64,000 nucleotides of DNA, from the NCBI GenBank assembly GCA_000320605.2, contig KB445793.1:62001-126000 (forward strand), in the 5' to 3' direction. The DNA comes from Gelatoporia subvermispora B (lineage: Eukaryota > Basidiomycota > Agaricomycetes > Polyporales > Gelatoporiaceae). A program made the position numbers and the translations under genes. Positions 13,304-24,533 of this stretch are shown one piece after another (position 1 is the first letter of the stretch; each line of letters starts with the position of its first letter). The notes below the pieces were generated by a model. That model was not told the DNA's origin and searched no databases. It saw only the letters and a program-made list of their open reading frames with translations.

Positions 13304-13881
13304 TTATGTCAAGGCCAGTGTTTCAAGTGTACAGGAGAACCTCGCAAAGTCAGGGAACGCTAGCGCAGGTTTAGCGAAGGTGGTGTTGGGAATAGACAGA
13401 TTTAAGGCGACAATAGGTGCTTGTAGCTTATATAAATTCACTGAATCCGACCTCGGATATCCGACGGTACTCGAGCGCCATGGGCTGCTGAAATGCCTTT
13501 GATAACGCATCCGAGGTGCTGAATACCGTAATGGGCAGGTACCGTAGGTGCGAGGCGTTCTGCAGGATCCGAGCAGCGAGCCTAAGCGAGGTCTGTGATG
13601 CGAGTGGTACCTCGCAGGCGCACTGTTCTACGATTACGAGACACATCCAATGTCAGTTTGATGTATTTATAGCCATCAAGAGCTATCTCTTCCAAAAGGC
13701 GACAAATCGAACGGATAGTCTTGTCCGTGAGCTCTACTTCGATGAACCCTAGATATCTGACACCGCATTCGTGCAGCGTGCAACAAGTTAAGACCATGAC
13801 CACCAGATCCGCTTTGCTCGAGACATGAAGCATGACTGCAAACAGACGGCCCAGTTCAGCTTCATCTCCGCTTCTGGACAT
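13304..13881 (-). pseudogene. Fragment of a hypothetical, possibly F-box/leucine-rich-repeat-like protein
   Basis: Three minus-strand frames line up end to end but do not join cleanly. The first (13582-13881) contains AVMLHVSSKADLVVMVLTC and IALDGYKYIKLTLDVS. The second contains LRLAARILQNASHLRYL. The third (13304 side) contains LNLSIPNTTFAKPALAFPDFARFSCTLETLALT. The alternation of short leucine-rich strands is like the repeats of basidiomycete F-box hypothetical proteins. No start, stop or introns that restore one frame could be found, so it is best read as a decayed fragment. The family is a guess from pattern, not from a diagnostic motif. Confidence 0.35.
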
Positions 13882-14391
13882 GAGTGTTCATCTCTGTGAC
13901 GATGTCGCATGTGTGAAGAGTAGATTATATGATGTATGATTTCGGCGCACCTTCATCGCACTGTCTTCTATGTCGCTGGAGGTTTGGACAGTATTGCACC
14001 GGTTATCGAGGTGTATCTTTGGAATGACGACTACTAATTATGTATAGGATGTCGGTTATCAGGTCGCTGCTCCTTCTGACCTTCTAGATAGTGTACTTCT
14101 CCTGAGATAATCGAAGCTGCGTTTCCGAACGCTGGACAGAGGAGAGAGTGAGGACGAAAGACAAGAGCAGAATCTTGAACTAGCAGCGCTAAGCAGACAC
14201 ACAGACGCCCGGTGTGCCGTTGACACGTCTCTTTGAGATTTATTCAATTCCGACATAGTCAAGTACAATCGTCATCTGCGCGGGCCTAGGTTACACTGCA
14301 CAACACGTCATAAACTCCACGCAGAAAGCGTATCGTTATTTGACCCGCAACCGACGCCAGTCGCAGTACGATGACGTCCATGATTCACGGA
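13882..14391. other. Intergenic, no recognisable gene
   Basis: Between the fragment above and the stop of the second SDR gene. Small open frames only; nothing with a family signature. Confidence 0.35.
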
Positions 14392-15348
14392 CTACCAAAG
14401 TAATTCTTCGCCGGAGTACCTGTAGTACTTTCCGGACTCTGACAAGCTCAGAGACGTGATGAGCTTGAGGATTTCCGAAACACTCTCATGTGGCTCCAGC
14501 GGCGCATTCTGGCCACCCATGTCTACGACAGAGACGGTGCGGCAAATCAGGATGTATACATTACAGAAAGATTGCATATTTTTACGTACCCGTCTTGACC
14601 CAGCCCGGATCAAGGGCAATCGCTATAAGCTCGGGCTGTGCCCTCGCCTGCTTGTAGGTCTAACGTCCTAGATGAGAACTACAGAATACTTCGGCACAGT
14701 TATCACATACCAGCATGTTCACCGCGGTCTTACTGATGCTGTAGGTTGCGTTCTGACCTCCGTAATCCAGACCAATGCTTCCCAGTCCGCTCGAGAAATT
14801 TACGATGACCTTCCGATCTCCCTTGAGCAGATACGGAAGAAGAACCTGCCCAAGAAGGGCGGGCCCGATGACGTTTGACTTAAGCGTGCTCTCGAATCCT
14901 GCAACCGAGAAGCCGAATGCGGTGTCGTTACCGCTGGACTGTGTCGACGCCGATCATTAGTTAGATGAGGTCCGTTGGCTGCACGGTCAGGGATGAAACA
15001 TACAATTGCTGCATTATTGACGAGATAGTCTAGCCCGCGACTGCTCCCGAGGATCTCCTCCACGGCTTGTACCGAGCTTTGAATAGACACCTCGTCGCTG
15101 ACGTCCAGGCGCACAACATGAAGCACGCCCTTCGCGTTGTCTGCTAGACTCTTGAGAGAGCTTGCGTTATCTGGGTTTCTGCAGGTTGCAATGATTGTGT
15201 TTGATGCGTCCGATAACAACTGGCGCACAATCTCTAGTCCAAGGCCGCGAGAGGAGCTATATCAAATGTCCCATCGATACTGTTTGAAACAAGGATAGGG
15301 TGACGAGTAAACTGACCCAGTGACCAGCCAGGTTCGGGGTGCAGACAT
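14392..15348 (-). CDS. Short-chain dehydrogenase/reductase, paralogue 2
   Basis: Sister of the SDR at 7686-8635. The start at 15348 gives MSAPRTWLVTG, joined over a short intron (about 15257-15317) to SSRGLGLEIVRQLL, making the cofactor motif TGSSRGLG. Next are IIATCRNPDNASSLKSL, LHVVRLDVSDEVS and GLDYLVNNAAIV (15000-15110). The following exon has GPALLGQVLLPYLLKGDRK, VIVNFSSGLGS and the active-site YSISKTAVNML (about 14715-14880). The last exon carries VVDMGGQNAPLEPHESVSEI and ends SGKYYRYSGEELLW. Same intron positions as paralogue 1 and about the same length. Both copies are on the same strand with the amine oxidase between them. Cofactor and active-site residues are intact, so it should be active; the substrate is unknown. 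Confidence 0.9.
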
Positions 15349-16957
15349 GTCTAAAATGCGAGATAAGCGATGGATGCATGGCCATGACTGCCCCGGTATA
15401 TATACCAGCGAATATCCGGGGAATTATCGGGATAATACCAGAGATCCTTGGTGCTTTCATCGATCAGCCTGCGGATGTTATTGGACGTCTTTCCATCTTC
15501 GGCCATGGTCTGTGCAAGACACATGGACTCCTAGAGGCATACGAGCTTTGACCAATGGGTTGCTACGTGGTACGTGTTGTGTCGGGTAATAGATATGTCA
15601 CTAGGCCACGCGTGAACAGTGGTACCGCAGCAAGCTAGAACATGTGTGTTGGCAATTGAAGCAAAAAATCAAAGAACATACCTTACCAGCTAGTAAAGGG
15701 CCAACTCCAGCGTAGACGAAAATTTGAGCGGTTCGAGCCAAGTTCTCGCATTCACGCGATCTGAAGGTCGAATTGTCCCGGCGGAGGAACAACTGCTTGA
15801 CTCTGCGGTGTGTTACTATCATACAGGACTGGTGCATTCAGTTATGCTTTCGCCTTGTAGGAAACAAAGGTCATCAAGAACTCAACAGTGGCTTTATGTG
15901 TGACATGAGATCGCCGAGCACAAAACGAGCTGGATTTGTAACCGTATACGGAGCTTGCAGTCTCTGACAAACTCTCCGAGCTGCCTCTCGGCCCCGCAGC
16001 ACCTCTACGCCCGCATTCATTTTATGTGCCCGATATCGAACAGCGAGTACGCAGCGCCGGGAGGATCTTGCGCGCGGAACCGCTATGCGCCGCCCACCGT
16101 CTCCTTGAAGGGTGAAAGTCGGCCAATTCTTGTATCGGGAGCATATACAAGAAAGGCGTTATTAGTGAACAAAGGACACAGGTATAAGGCGAGGCTTTTG
16201 AGACACGCAGTTCACGCGCCACAACAAGGATTTCAGGCGAATTGCGGCGCGATGCACCGTGCACCATGGCGGGTACGAAGAGCTTGGAGACGTTGTGTTC
16301 TCACGGCGGGCCGCTCAGTTGCCACGTGTCACCCGGCGAGTGTCCGTCATCGACTGTCACGAACAACTCTCAGCAACTCTCATCCCATCTCGATTCTCGA
16401 CTCTTCATTTTACATAATCCTCGTCGGGCATGTGTCCAGAATGATTGGATCATTCTCATCAAACAATGTGCGGCACCTCTCAAAAACGGTTAAGCTTAGT
16501 CTATAGCACTCCGACATAATCTGAGTGCGAGGATCTACGTCAGGTCTCGAGGTTACATTGCGAGGCCATGCACCCGATCTTTGCGCTGCTAAAGAAGCAG
16601 CATTGCCATTCCTCCAGGACCCGGCTGAGGCTCACACTGAACATCTCATCGAACGCTTCACATGAGCTCAGTGACATCCCGCTCCGCAAGGGATCAATCC
16701 TTGACGGACCGGCTGATGACCTACCCCGTGGGGCACTCCGTCATATTTGGATCGAGCCCTCCTCCTTTCAAGATCCACGACTATGCTTCCACGGTAGAAT
16801 TTAGCACCCTCGAACTTCTTTAGCGGCGCATGACCAAGTCTCGTGCAGAACGACAATTGCCTCAAATGTACCATCGAAGAAGTTTCCTACCCTGGCATCT
16901 GCTCGTGCTTATCTTGCCTAGTGAAAGAGAGTACTCTCCGACTCTCCATCCCTTACC
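15349..16957. other. Long intergenic region between SDR 2 and the sugar transporter
   Basis: About 1.6 kb between divergent genes (SDR on minus, transporter on plus), so it should hold both promoters. A 183-codon plus frame at 15955-16506 has no recognisable domain and is rich in Arg and Ser as random GC-rich frames are. No repeat, tRNA or transposon motif seen. Confidence 0.4.
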
Positions 16958-18946
16958 ATGGTCAAGACGGCAGTGTCTCGACTCGAGGGTGCGCCGCTCA
17001 TCGCAGCGATTACCTCTGTGTGCAGCACTGGCTTCTGTCTCTTCGGCTATGACCAAGGCGTTATGTCCGGCGTTGTTGTCTCGCCCTTCTGGCTTGCACA
17101 GATGGGTCATCCTAGCACTGTCATGGTCGGCACGATTACAGCACTCTACGACGTTGGTGCCGTCGTTGGTGCTATCGCCGCTGCATCGACTTCCGAACGA
17201 CTTGGCCGGAAACGCACGTTGATTCTTGGCGCGATCGTTCTCATCATCGGGACTGTGCTTATGGGCAGCTCGATGGAGCGCATCCAGATGATGGTTGCCC
17301 GTGTTATTACTGGAGTTGGTGAGTTGTCTTCGACTGCTGAACAATCTAGACATGCTTAAGCAGTCATGTATCTTATGTCCAGGAATCGGATACATTACGT
17401 CAGGTAAGTAGTCAATTACACCACTCATCTCCATGGCACTGAGATCGTTGCAGTTACTCCGGTGTACCAGTCGGAGATCTCCCTACCTGAGCATCGCGGG
17501 TGGCAGGTCTGCTGTCAGCTAACGAGCATGCTGGGTGGCCTCATGCTCGCTTACTGGATCAATTATGGGCTCCACGCACACGGCTCCTCACTTCAGTGGC
17601 GGTTCCCCCTGCTCTTTCAATGTGCTTTCGCCGTCTATATCATTGCAGTGACTGTCTGGCTTCCCGACACGCCCCGATGGCTTATGCGACACGACCGTGA
17701 TCGTGAGCGTCGTTCGAACGCCAAGCCCCCCGAGAAAGCCAATGAGAAGGTAGACAGAGCAACAGAGGTGTTGGCCCGCCTACGCGCGCTCCCGGCGGGA
17801 CATGCGGTAGTACAGCGCGAGCGCGCTGAGATTGTAGAGGCGATAGAGCTGGAGGCGCGTGAGGAGGGCTCATGGATGGACCTGTTCAAGGATCACGGCA
17901 TCATGGGAAGCAAGCGCTTCTTGCTCGCGTTAGGAATTCAGTTCATGCAGCAGATGACTGGTGCGCAGATCTATCACTCGGGTGTCATGATATTGACATG
18001 CATTCAGGTATCAATATTATCACATACTATGCCCCGACATTATTCCAATCTAGTCTCGGAATGAGTGTGCAGATGTCGCTTTTCTTGGGTTGCTGGCTGC
18101 AAGTCTGGTACATTATCGCATCGTTCCTCACAGTATGTGTATTAACACTCATATGTCTGGCTTCGACTAAGACTTGCCCAGTGGTTCATGATTGACCGAG
18201 TCGGCCGGCGCAAGCTATGGATTTCTATGGCCCTGGGACAGTGTCTCGCTCTCGTCCTCGAAGGTATCTGCGTCAAGCTGAACACCCCGAGCGCGAGTGT
18301 CGGCGCTGTATTCCTCATCTTTGCCTTCGAGGCATGCTTCACCTGGGGTAGGCATCACATCCCGTAGCTTGTCGCCCCATCTGACACGGAAATAACCAGG
18401 ATGGATGGCAACCGTTTGGGTCTACCCTGCTGAGATCCTCCCCCTCAAACTGCGAGCCAAGGGCGCCGCACTCGCCGCGGGTGCCGATTTCCTCGGCAAC
18501 TTCATGGTATGTTCTTTCTTCTACCTGCAGCTTTACTCCTTTGGTATCTCACTCACCATCTCGCATAGGTGGTCGAGATTACGCCGCCCGCACTCCAGAA
18601 TATTGGTTACAAGACCTATATTATCTTTGCGGTGCTCAACTTTGTCAACGCCATCATCGTCTGGGCATTCTACCCGGAGACTGCGGGTCTGACGCTCGAA
18701 TCCATCGACCGTCTCTTCCAGCATGAACCAGATGTCTCCGCGCCCGAGGATACGCCGAAGCGGCCACGCAGACTGTGGGAGACACTCCAATGGTCTGCTG
18801 TACCGCGGGCAGCTACGGCCGTGGAAGGAGCCAGATTAGAGCGAAGGGCGCGTTCGGAGAGGCTCGATGGAATAGACAGTGTAACGAGCGAGGCTGTTAA
18901 GGGGAGCTCGGAACAGTTCGAAAACGTTGAGGCGAAGGATGCCTAA
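16958..18946 (+). CDS. Major facilitator superfamily sugar transporter
   Basis: A 12-helix plasma-membrane sugar porter. The start MVKTAVSRLEG is followed by helix 1 with CLFGYDQGVMSGVV (the fungal hexose-porter signature), helix 2-3 with SERLGRKRTLI (the D/ERxGRR loop motif) and ARVITGVG. The next exon gives YQSEISLPEHRGW (PExRG motif), LPDTPRWLM (PESPRWL equivalent) and a charged central loop with GIQFMQQMTG. Splicing at MTG joins INIITYYAPTLFQ, then WFMIDRVGRRKLWISM, WVYPAEILPLKLRAKGAAL and VEITPPALQNIGYKTY. The end has FYPETAGLTLESIDRLF (PETKG motif) and a long hydrophilic tail to 18946. At least seven exons with introns of about 50-60 bases. Substrate class (monosaccharide) follows from the family; the exact sugar cannot be told. 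Confidence 0.93.
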
Positions 18947-19251
18947 GCTGCACAACTAGTAGATTGGTAATCATGCCACGTATGATACAGGAGGTGAACG
19001 ATATCGGGAGGCAGTGTCCTCTGATTGGCAATGGTCGATGGGGGTTACTTCCAGACGATGCCCTCGGGTGACTTATGCACAGCACTATACCAGTGCTATA
19101 TACAGTTCAGGGCGTTCAGTAACATGCAATCTGGCGTAAAACCATCGAAGCTAGAGGCTCTCCGGGGGTGAGGCAAGAAAGGAGCAATCATTTGCAGCAG
19201 CAGTACACACAATCGGTAATATCAACTACGGAGAACTCCGTTCACGGGATC
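18947..19251. other. Convergent 3' spacer
   Basis: Shared 3' region between the plus-strand transporter and the minus-strand esterase-like gene. No hairpin or gene seen. Confidence 0.35.
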
Positions 19252-21659
19252 TCACTCGGGGTACTGAATGTTCAAGGCCATCAAGAGGTTGATTCCTTCG
19301 GTTCTGAACGTATCGTCCTCCACGGTGAAGGAGGAGTCGTTCTGAATGTTGAGCTGATGTGGGGATGAGACGGACCACTGCGGCCAATAAATTCCCGTTC
19401 CGTTATTCGGGTCGCCGGTCGTAGCGAAACTAATTAAGCGATCCGTCAAATCTCCGGGACCATACATGTTGAAGAGATCCGTGAGGTCCATCTTCAGAGG
19501 ACGTTAGCAAATTCAAATCATTCATCTGATTGAAGAACTAGGTTTCGCTCACGGCACCGACGTATGGGTATTTGAACTCCTTGCTCTCTGAAAACAGAAA
19601 GCGTTGTATTAGCAAAACGATGTGCGCTTGGGCAATCATGCTACTCACGATACGACCAGGTGTCCTGCCCCTGATGACCCGCGGTGTTGTTGAGAAAGAA
19701 TCGACGCTGCGAGTGATATTCGAGATCGCCAATGATGGCCGACAGTCGCTTGTATTCTGGAGTGATGGCATACATGGCTCCTGTTCCAAAGGGAGAACCT
19801 GCAGCTGGGTCGGATGGATAAAGCGCAAAGATCTCCTCCACATCTTTCATGGAAATCCCGGGGAGAGCCTCCTGCATAAGGTAGGCCGCTGTGCCGTTTT
19901 CAGTTCTGGGACGACGTTAGCAAGGGTACTGCGAGAAACAAAATAGACCAACGTGATGTCGGTGAGGTTCAGCGCACCAAGGGTGCCTTCGTCTTCTGTG
20001 CACTATCGATCTGACGGGTTAAACATGTAGCAACCGTTCGGAGGAGTACACTTACTCCAATCACGAATGGGACACGAGCCACTTTCCCCTGCCTCAGCAA
20101 GGTCTCTGGCTGTTGGGCAATGAAATCATAATCAAGTACAACTTGCCACCGCTGATGGTCACATCAACACACAATGGTACCCTTGGAGACATGTGAACGC
20201 ACCTCGTATCGCTGTTGGACGGGAAAGTCGAGCATCGCTTGATATAGCTGATCATACGGCAGTTGGCGTAGGCATTCAAGCGAATCTGAACTTCCTTGGC
20301 AGGACGTTGCATTCACGAGGGCGTCGTATGTGCCTTGGAGATCACTATACGTGTTCAAAGGGAGTGGGAAGCCGCTTTGCATCCATGCAGCGCTGAATAG
20401 GCCTTCCGAATCGCCACCATTGTTGAGCATCTGGAAGCCCGCAGAGATGCTTCCAGAATTGACGCCCCACCTATTGTACGATGATGAGGTCAACTTGATT
20501 CTCATACTATATTGTACGCTTGAAACTCACATAGTCACCTTGGTAGGATCGCCACCAAACTGGCTGATATATTGTTGGACCCAGCGAAGTGCCTGACGTT
20601 CTGGCAAAGGGGTGATGTTACTGACCACACACGATAATGTTTTGGAGGCAACTCACGGTCACGAAGACCCAAATTTGTAATTTCCGCGTTCTTAGCCTCC
20701 TGACCGGGCAAAAACCCGAATACTACTTAAGATTTAGTGATCGATTGATATAAGAGAGTATGAGCCATCACCATTCAACCTGTATAGCCGGGAACATGTC
20801 ATGCACCGAAAACATGCGTCGCGAGATGAGACATACCTATAATTCACACTAACGAGTATGACTTGCTCGCGGTTCTGGAGAGACCGTTCGACAATGGTAT
20901 TGCCGTTGATGCTACATTTTCCGATTAACGTCATCTGATACAATGACACCAATCTCTACTCACTAAGAGGAACCGCCGAACAAGAAGGAGGCTAACATTT
21001 CAAGTCCCGATATGACGTATGAGCGCTGGCAGAGTACAACTGCAGTCTTACGCACCGAAAGGAAACCACTATGGAGGGAGGCTAATTAGGTGCACTGAGA
21101 GTCAATCATTAGAAACGCACCACGACTACCGGCAGATTCATCCCTGATTTTGTGCCAGCCGGTGTGTAAACGTCCAGATTGAGGCCTATTGAATCCTTCA
21201 TCTGCTTAGTACCTGGAATTTAAACCTATTGAAAGACACTGACAGTCCTCAGATTGATTCACATTTGGCGTCGGAAACATAGCATTGAATCTCTCCTCGA
21301 AGGACTGAACATAGGGAAGACTGGTTTCCGCGACTGTAAACTCCGGATCCTGGGGGCACAGGTTGCCGAACTGTGAAGCATTATATACCCCCTTGTATGG
21401 TTCCACTGTCTGGGGCTGACGGAAACGCAGGTTTCCGACACTCAATGAAGGCGTGATAAATACACCGACAACTGACTGGGGGAAGGGTGTGCTTCGACAC
21501 TTACGGTGGTTGGGCATAGGGTATTCCGAGGAACCGGTCCGTGTTGTTCACGCGTTTTCCAACCACTAAGCCTTCGTCTAAGGTGACAGAGGGAGATTCA
21601 CTGGAACGAACACTGAGTGCGGCACAGACCGACAGAAGGGAGAGGATTGGGATGAGCAT
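19252..21659 (-). CDS. Secreted type-B carboxylesterase/lipase-family protein, catalytic Ser and His apparently replaced
   Basis: Alpha/beta-hydrolase of the type-B carboxylesterase family. The start at 21659 gives a signal peptide, MLIPILSLLSVCAALSV, then VVGKRVNNTDRFLGIPYAQPP, VGNLRFRQPQTVEPYKGVYNAS, NQSEDC, LDVYTPAGTK and NLPVVVV. Later exons hold GNTIVERSLQNREQVILVSVNYR, VFGFLPGQEAKNAEITNLGLRD and QYISQFGGDPTKVT. Splicing there gives M-W-G-V-N-S-G-S-I-S-A-G where the family has WGxSAG: the nucleophile position is Asn (20458-20460). The Glu-bearing DEGTLGALNL (about 20000) is kept. The exon end KYPYVGA joins MDLTDLFNMYGPGDLTD, so the expected catalytic His before xxDL is Asp (19486-19488). 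The oxyanion-hole GGGF is also degenerate (about 21057-21081). Yet all exons stay open and splice in frame, so it looks like an expressed pseudoenzyme rather than a dead gene. Confidence 0.85.
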
Positions 21660-22754
21660 GGTGAACAACTCGAGTATGCTGCGACGGATGGAAGGTAAAT
21701 TCCTTGTCCTGGGATCACGCAAAAGTGCATCACCCTTCTTATAGGAGTTGAACCTGAATAATATATCGTGCTCAGTGGTACGACTGCAAGCAGGATACAC
21801 GCTGATTGACACGAGCCGGGGAAGTTTCGAAATGCGTAGCACCGAAGATGTAGGCACACGGACTTAGGACAGATTCTCTCCACTTCGACATGGTGCTGTC
21901 GAAAGAGAGCGACGGTTAGCTAACTTGACAACTTCATGACATGGACTGCAGTACGCATCAGAGCTATCTGAAAGGACACCAGAATGGAGGGCGCAAATCC
22001 GCTCGCTTGAGGATGTCGCTACTGCCGACTGAACATTGCCATAGAAATCAACGATGAAGGCTAGAGCGCAACTCAAGGCGTTTGATTTTGGATCATATTG
22101 TATCACGCTAGATGCGGAGGACGCTGAGTATTCGACATGAGGTTGTCTGCTCATCGCGATGTAGTTCGGTGGAGATAGTACTAGTAGAGCTTACACGACA
22201 GGACTTTATCAGCCCTGTGTGGACGAAACCATTGAATAACGACTATTTTGATTGGAATTTAGAGGTCCGACCGCGAGGGCGCCGCAGCGCCCAGCAACCG
22301 TACTGAGCTTCCTTCTTTGCTGACTTTATTGGCGAATTTGAGACCCGCTGTTGTGCTTCCGCCCCCATCAGGAAAATACCCATTTTACTTGCCTGCCTTT
22401 TTGGTTCTTGGGCGCGGCTTTGGCGCCTTCTGGGCGCGCTACAGGGCGGTGAAGACACCAGCAAGCCGCGAAGAGCAGGCCAATGGCGCCAAAGCCAACG
22501 CGATGTTTTCCTGATGCGCCCAGTCAGCTGTCGCCGTCATGGCGGAGTGGCGAATACAGCTGTAGAGCTTGATTGCTAGCACCTACTAGGTGAGCGAGTG
22601 CTTGGATTCTAGGCGCGCCACCCCCGCACGTTTGCCGAGGGACACGGATTGTAAAACTCAATTTGAACAATCTCTAGTGAGCCAAGTCCTGCAAAGTTTA
22701 GTGTGGGAGTTTTGCATTACGCTTCACAAGGTCTAGCTAATGCTGTCATTTCAG
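21660..22754. other. Intergenic: promoter of the esterase-like gene and degraded DNA
   Basis: About 1.1 kb. It holds the esterase-like promoter and, at 22300-22600, a GC-rich patch with several GGCGCC sites unlike its surroundings (stem-loop listed separately). No gene recognised. Confidence 0.35.
22416..22496. repeat. 12-base perfect inverted repeat, 57-base loop
   Basis: GGCTTTGGCGCC at 22416-22427 is matched by its reverse complement GGCGCCAAAGCC at 22485-22496. It sits in an isolated GC-rich patch just upstream of a decayed gene fragment. Could be a remnant of a small mobile element; no flanking target duplication was found. Confidence 0.5.
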
Positions 22755-23169
22755 GCTCCTACTCTGCCTAAATATCCTCAACGTCGTTGGAAGGTCCATC
22801 AACGTGAGTCGGACTTATCGACAACCACAGACTGTGCTTGATGAACTCACCCAACAGGTGTTCGTTTACGCTGGCACTTTCACTATACCGTCAGTAACCA
22901 TTAGCTCGTTCAAGCTGGCTGAAACACCAGGTCGTCTGACAGTCTACTACAGGTTCTCGTCGATCATTATATCCCATTTCTTTCTCAGTCTTCGCCAATC
23001 AGTCTACGGATCGCGCGAAGACAGTACGGACGAACGCCCATCGTTCGTCCGCTCGCAGCTGTCGAGCGTCAGGTTTATCGGAAATATGGGCGAGCTGCTG
23101 GATCACGGATGGCATGCTGCTAGTCCTGACACGCTGCCGTCCAGAGTAACAGTCGACGCAGACAGCTGA
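22755..23169 (+). pseudogene. 3' fragment of a DUF6533 seven-helix protein gene
   Basis: Only the last part of the gene is present. A frame reading LCLNILNVVG ends at an intron donor; the next exon reads VFVYAGTFTIP, and the last contains SSIIISHFFLSLRQ, PSFVRSQLSSVRF and NMGELLDHG, ending at 23169. These match the final helix and cytoplasmic tail of the complete DUF6533 genes at 49.9-51.5, 54.2-56.0 and 57.7-59.4 kb of this window. The N-terminal DUF6533 segment and first helices are absent upstream, where unrelated DNA is found. Reads as a truncated copy left by duplication or deletion. Confidence 0.75.
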
Positions 23170-23398
23170 GAGTATGGGGAAATCTTGAGGCCTGCTGGGC
23201 ACGCTCATGTGATGAAAACGTCGGACGGGTCCGTTTGTACGATCGGTATATCGGATTGTCATGATGATGTACATCGGACCAAATCAGTGTGAACATGAAC
23301 CATAGACAAACACTAACATTGGACTTCCGTATCGTGTGGTCCCTGGATATCACCCGGCGTTCACCTTTAGGAACATGCGATCGTCAGCACTGACTCCT

Positions 23399-24533
23399 TC
23401 AGTCGAAGCAAATTCCGCCGTCAACTAGAATCTGATGGGAGTGGCGATTCAGTCATCTGGTGGCATCAATCTTCACCAGGGTATTCTCACCGTCTGTCCT
23501 GTAATAAATGCGGCTTCTTCTTTGCAGAGGAATGATACAAGCGGAACGACATCCTCAGGTTGCCCGTTTCTTCCCAAGACGCAGGTGTTTTCGAGCTGTG
23601 GAGTGCATGAAGTATGCATGAGAAGCTGCTCGTGGTGCACACGGATTGCGGTCTTGACGTACCGATTTCGTCCACGAGCCCTTCGGCTGCTTCCCTTGTT
23701 CTGTGTGGTAATCGTCCAGCTTGTCCACTAAGTTGCAAGAGCTCATCTCAATGGCCGTGAGCATAGAGCCATCACTACTACTCACGGAGGTTTGTCTCAA
23801 TAACACCCGGAGCGTACGCGTTCACCGTGATACCGTGTTTGCCATATTCCATCGCTGCACTGGCATCAGGAAAAATCTCTGTCATGTCGCAGAATGCTTG
23901 ACCACATACCCGCACTCTGTGTAAGCCCGCGTACGCCGAACTTGGTTGCACTATATATCGAGTTGCCGGGCATGCCCTTCTTGCCTGCAATGGAACTTGC
24001 ACCAATGATGCGCCCGCCGCGGCCCTGCTTCATCATTTGAATGGCAGCCTCTTTATAGCAGATGAAGACGCCCTTGAGGTTGACGGAGACGAGCCGGTCA
24101 AAGTCGTCAACCGTCACTATTCGTTCACAAGTTAGCTTCTCGAAGCAGATCCTTTGCATACGGGCGTACTCTCATGGAATGGTCTGTTCATAGAGATGCC
24201 CGCATTTGCGATCATCTGTGTGTCCCCTCAGTATCCGCCAAGTATGGTCCAACTGCCAGGAGGAATGCTCACCACGTCCAGCGAGCCCCATTGGGTCACG
24301 ACCTGCTCAATGGCCGCCTTGACGTCCTCCTCCACTGACACATCGCCAAACAGCTTCAAGCCCCTCTTCCCCTTCTCCCGGATTTCCTCTACGACAGCCT
24401 GCGCCTTCACGTCGCTCGCAGGCAGGTCGAGGACTGCGACGTCGAACCCGTCCTGCGCAAGGCGGATGGCAATGGCGCGTCCAATGCCGTCAGCGCCGCC
24501 CGTGACAATAGCAGATCCCTTGCTTGCAGACAT
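23399..24533 (-). CDS. Short-chain dehydrogenase, diacetyl/acetoin reductase-like
   Basis: NAD(P)-dependent SDR of the type that reduces diacetyl/acetoin or similar small ketones. The start at 24533, MSASKGSAIVTGG, gives the cofactor motif TGGADGIG, then AIRLAQDGFDVAVLDLP. Later pieces: GSLDV spliced to MIANAGISMNRPF (the NAG motif), DDFDRLVSVNLKGVFICYKEAA, GRIIGASSIAGKKGMPG and the active-site YSATKFGVRGLTQSA (23930-24110). Then AAMEYGKHGITVNAYAPGVIETNL, an exon around 23700-23770 with LDDYHTEQGKQPKGSW, then NGQPEDVVPLVSFLCKEEAAFITGQTV. The last short exon, LVDGGICFD, ends at 23399. The YSATK-NAYAPG-DGG order is the butanediol-dehydrogenase pattern. Not closely related to the SDR pair at 8 and 15 kb. 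Exact substrate is inference. Confidence 0.87.

Noticed and set aside
15955..16506. A 183-codon plus frame between SDR 2 and the transporter
   Set aside because: No domain, no signal peptide, no exon-like borders; composition like random GC-rich sequence.
16862..17434. A 190-codon minus frame
   Set aside because: Antisense to the sugar-transporter first exon, which has unmistakable MFS motifs.
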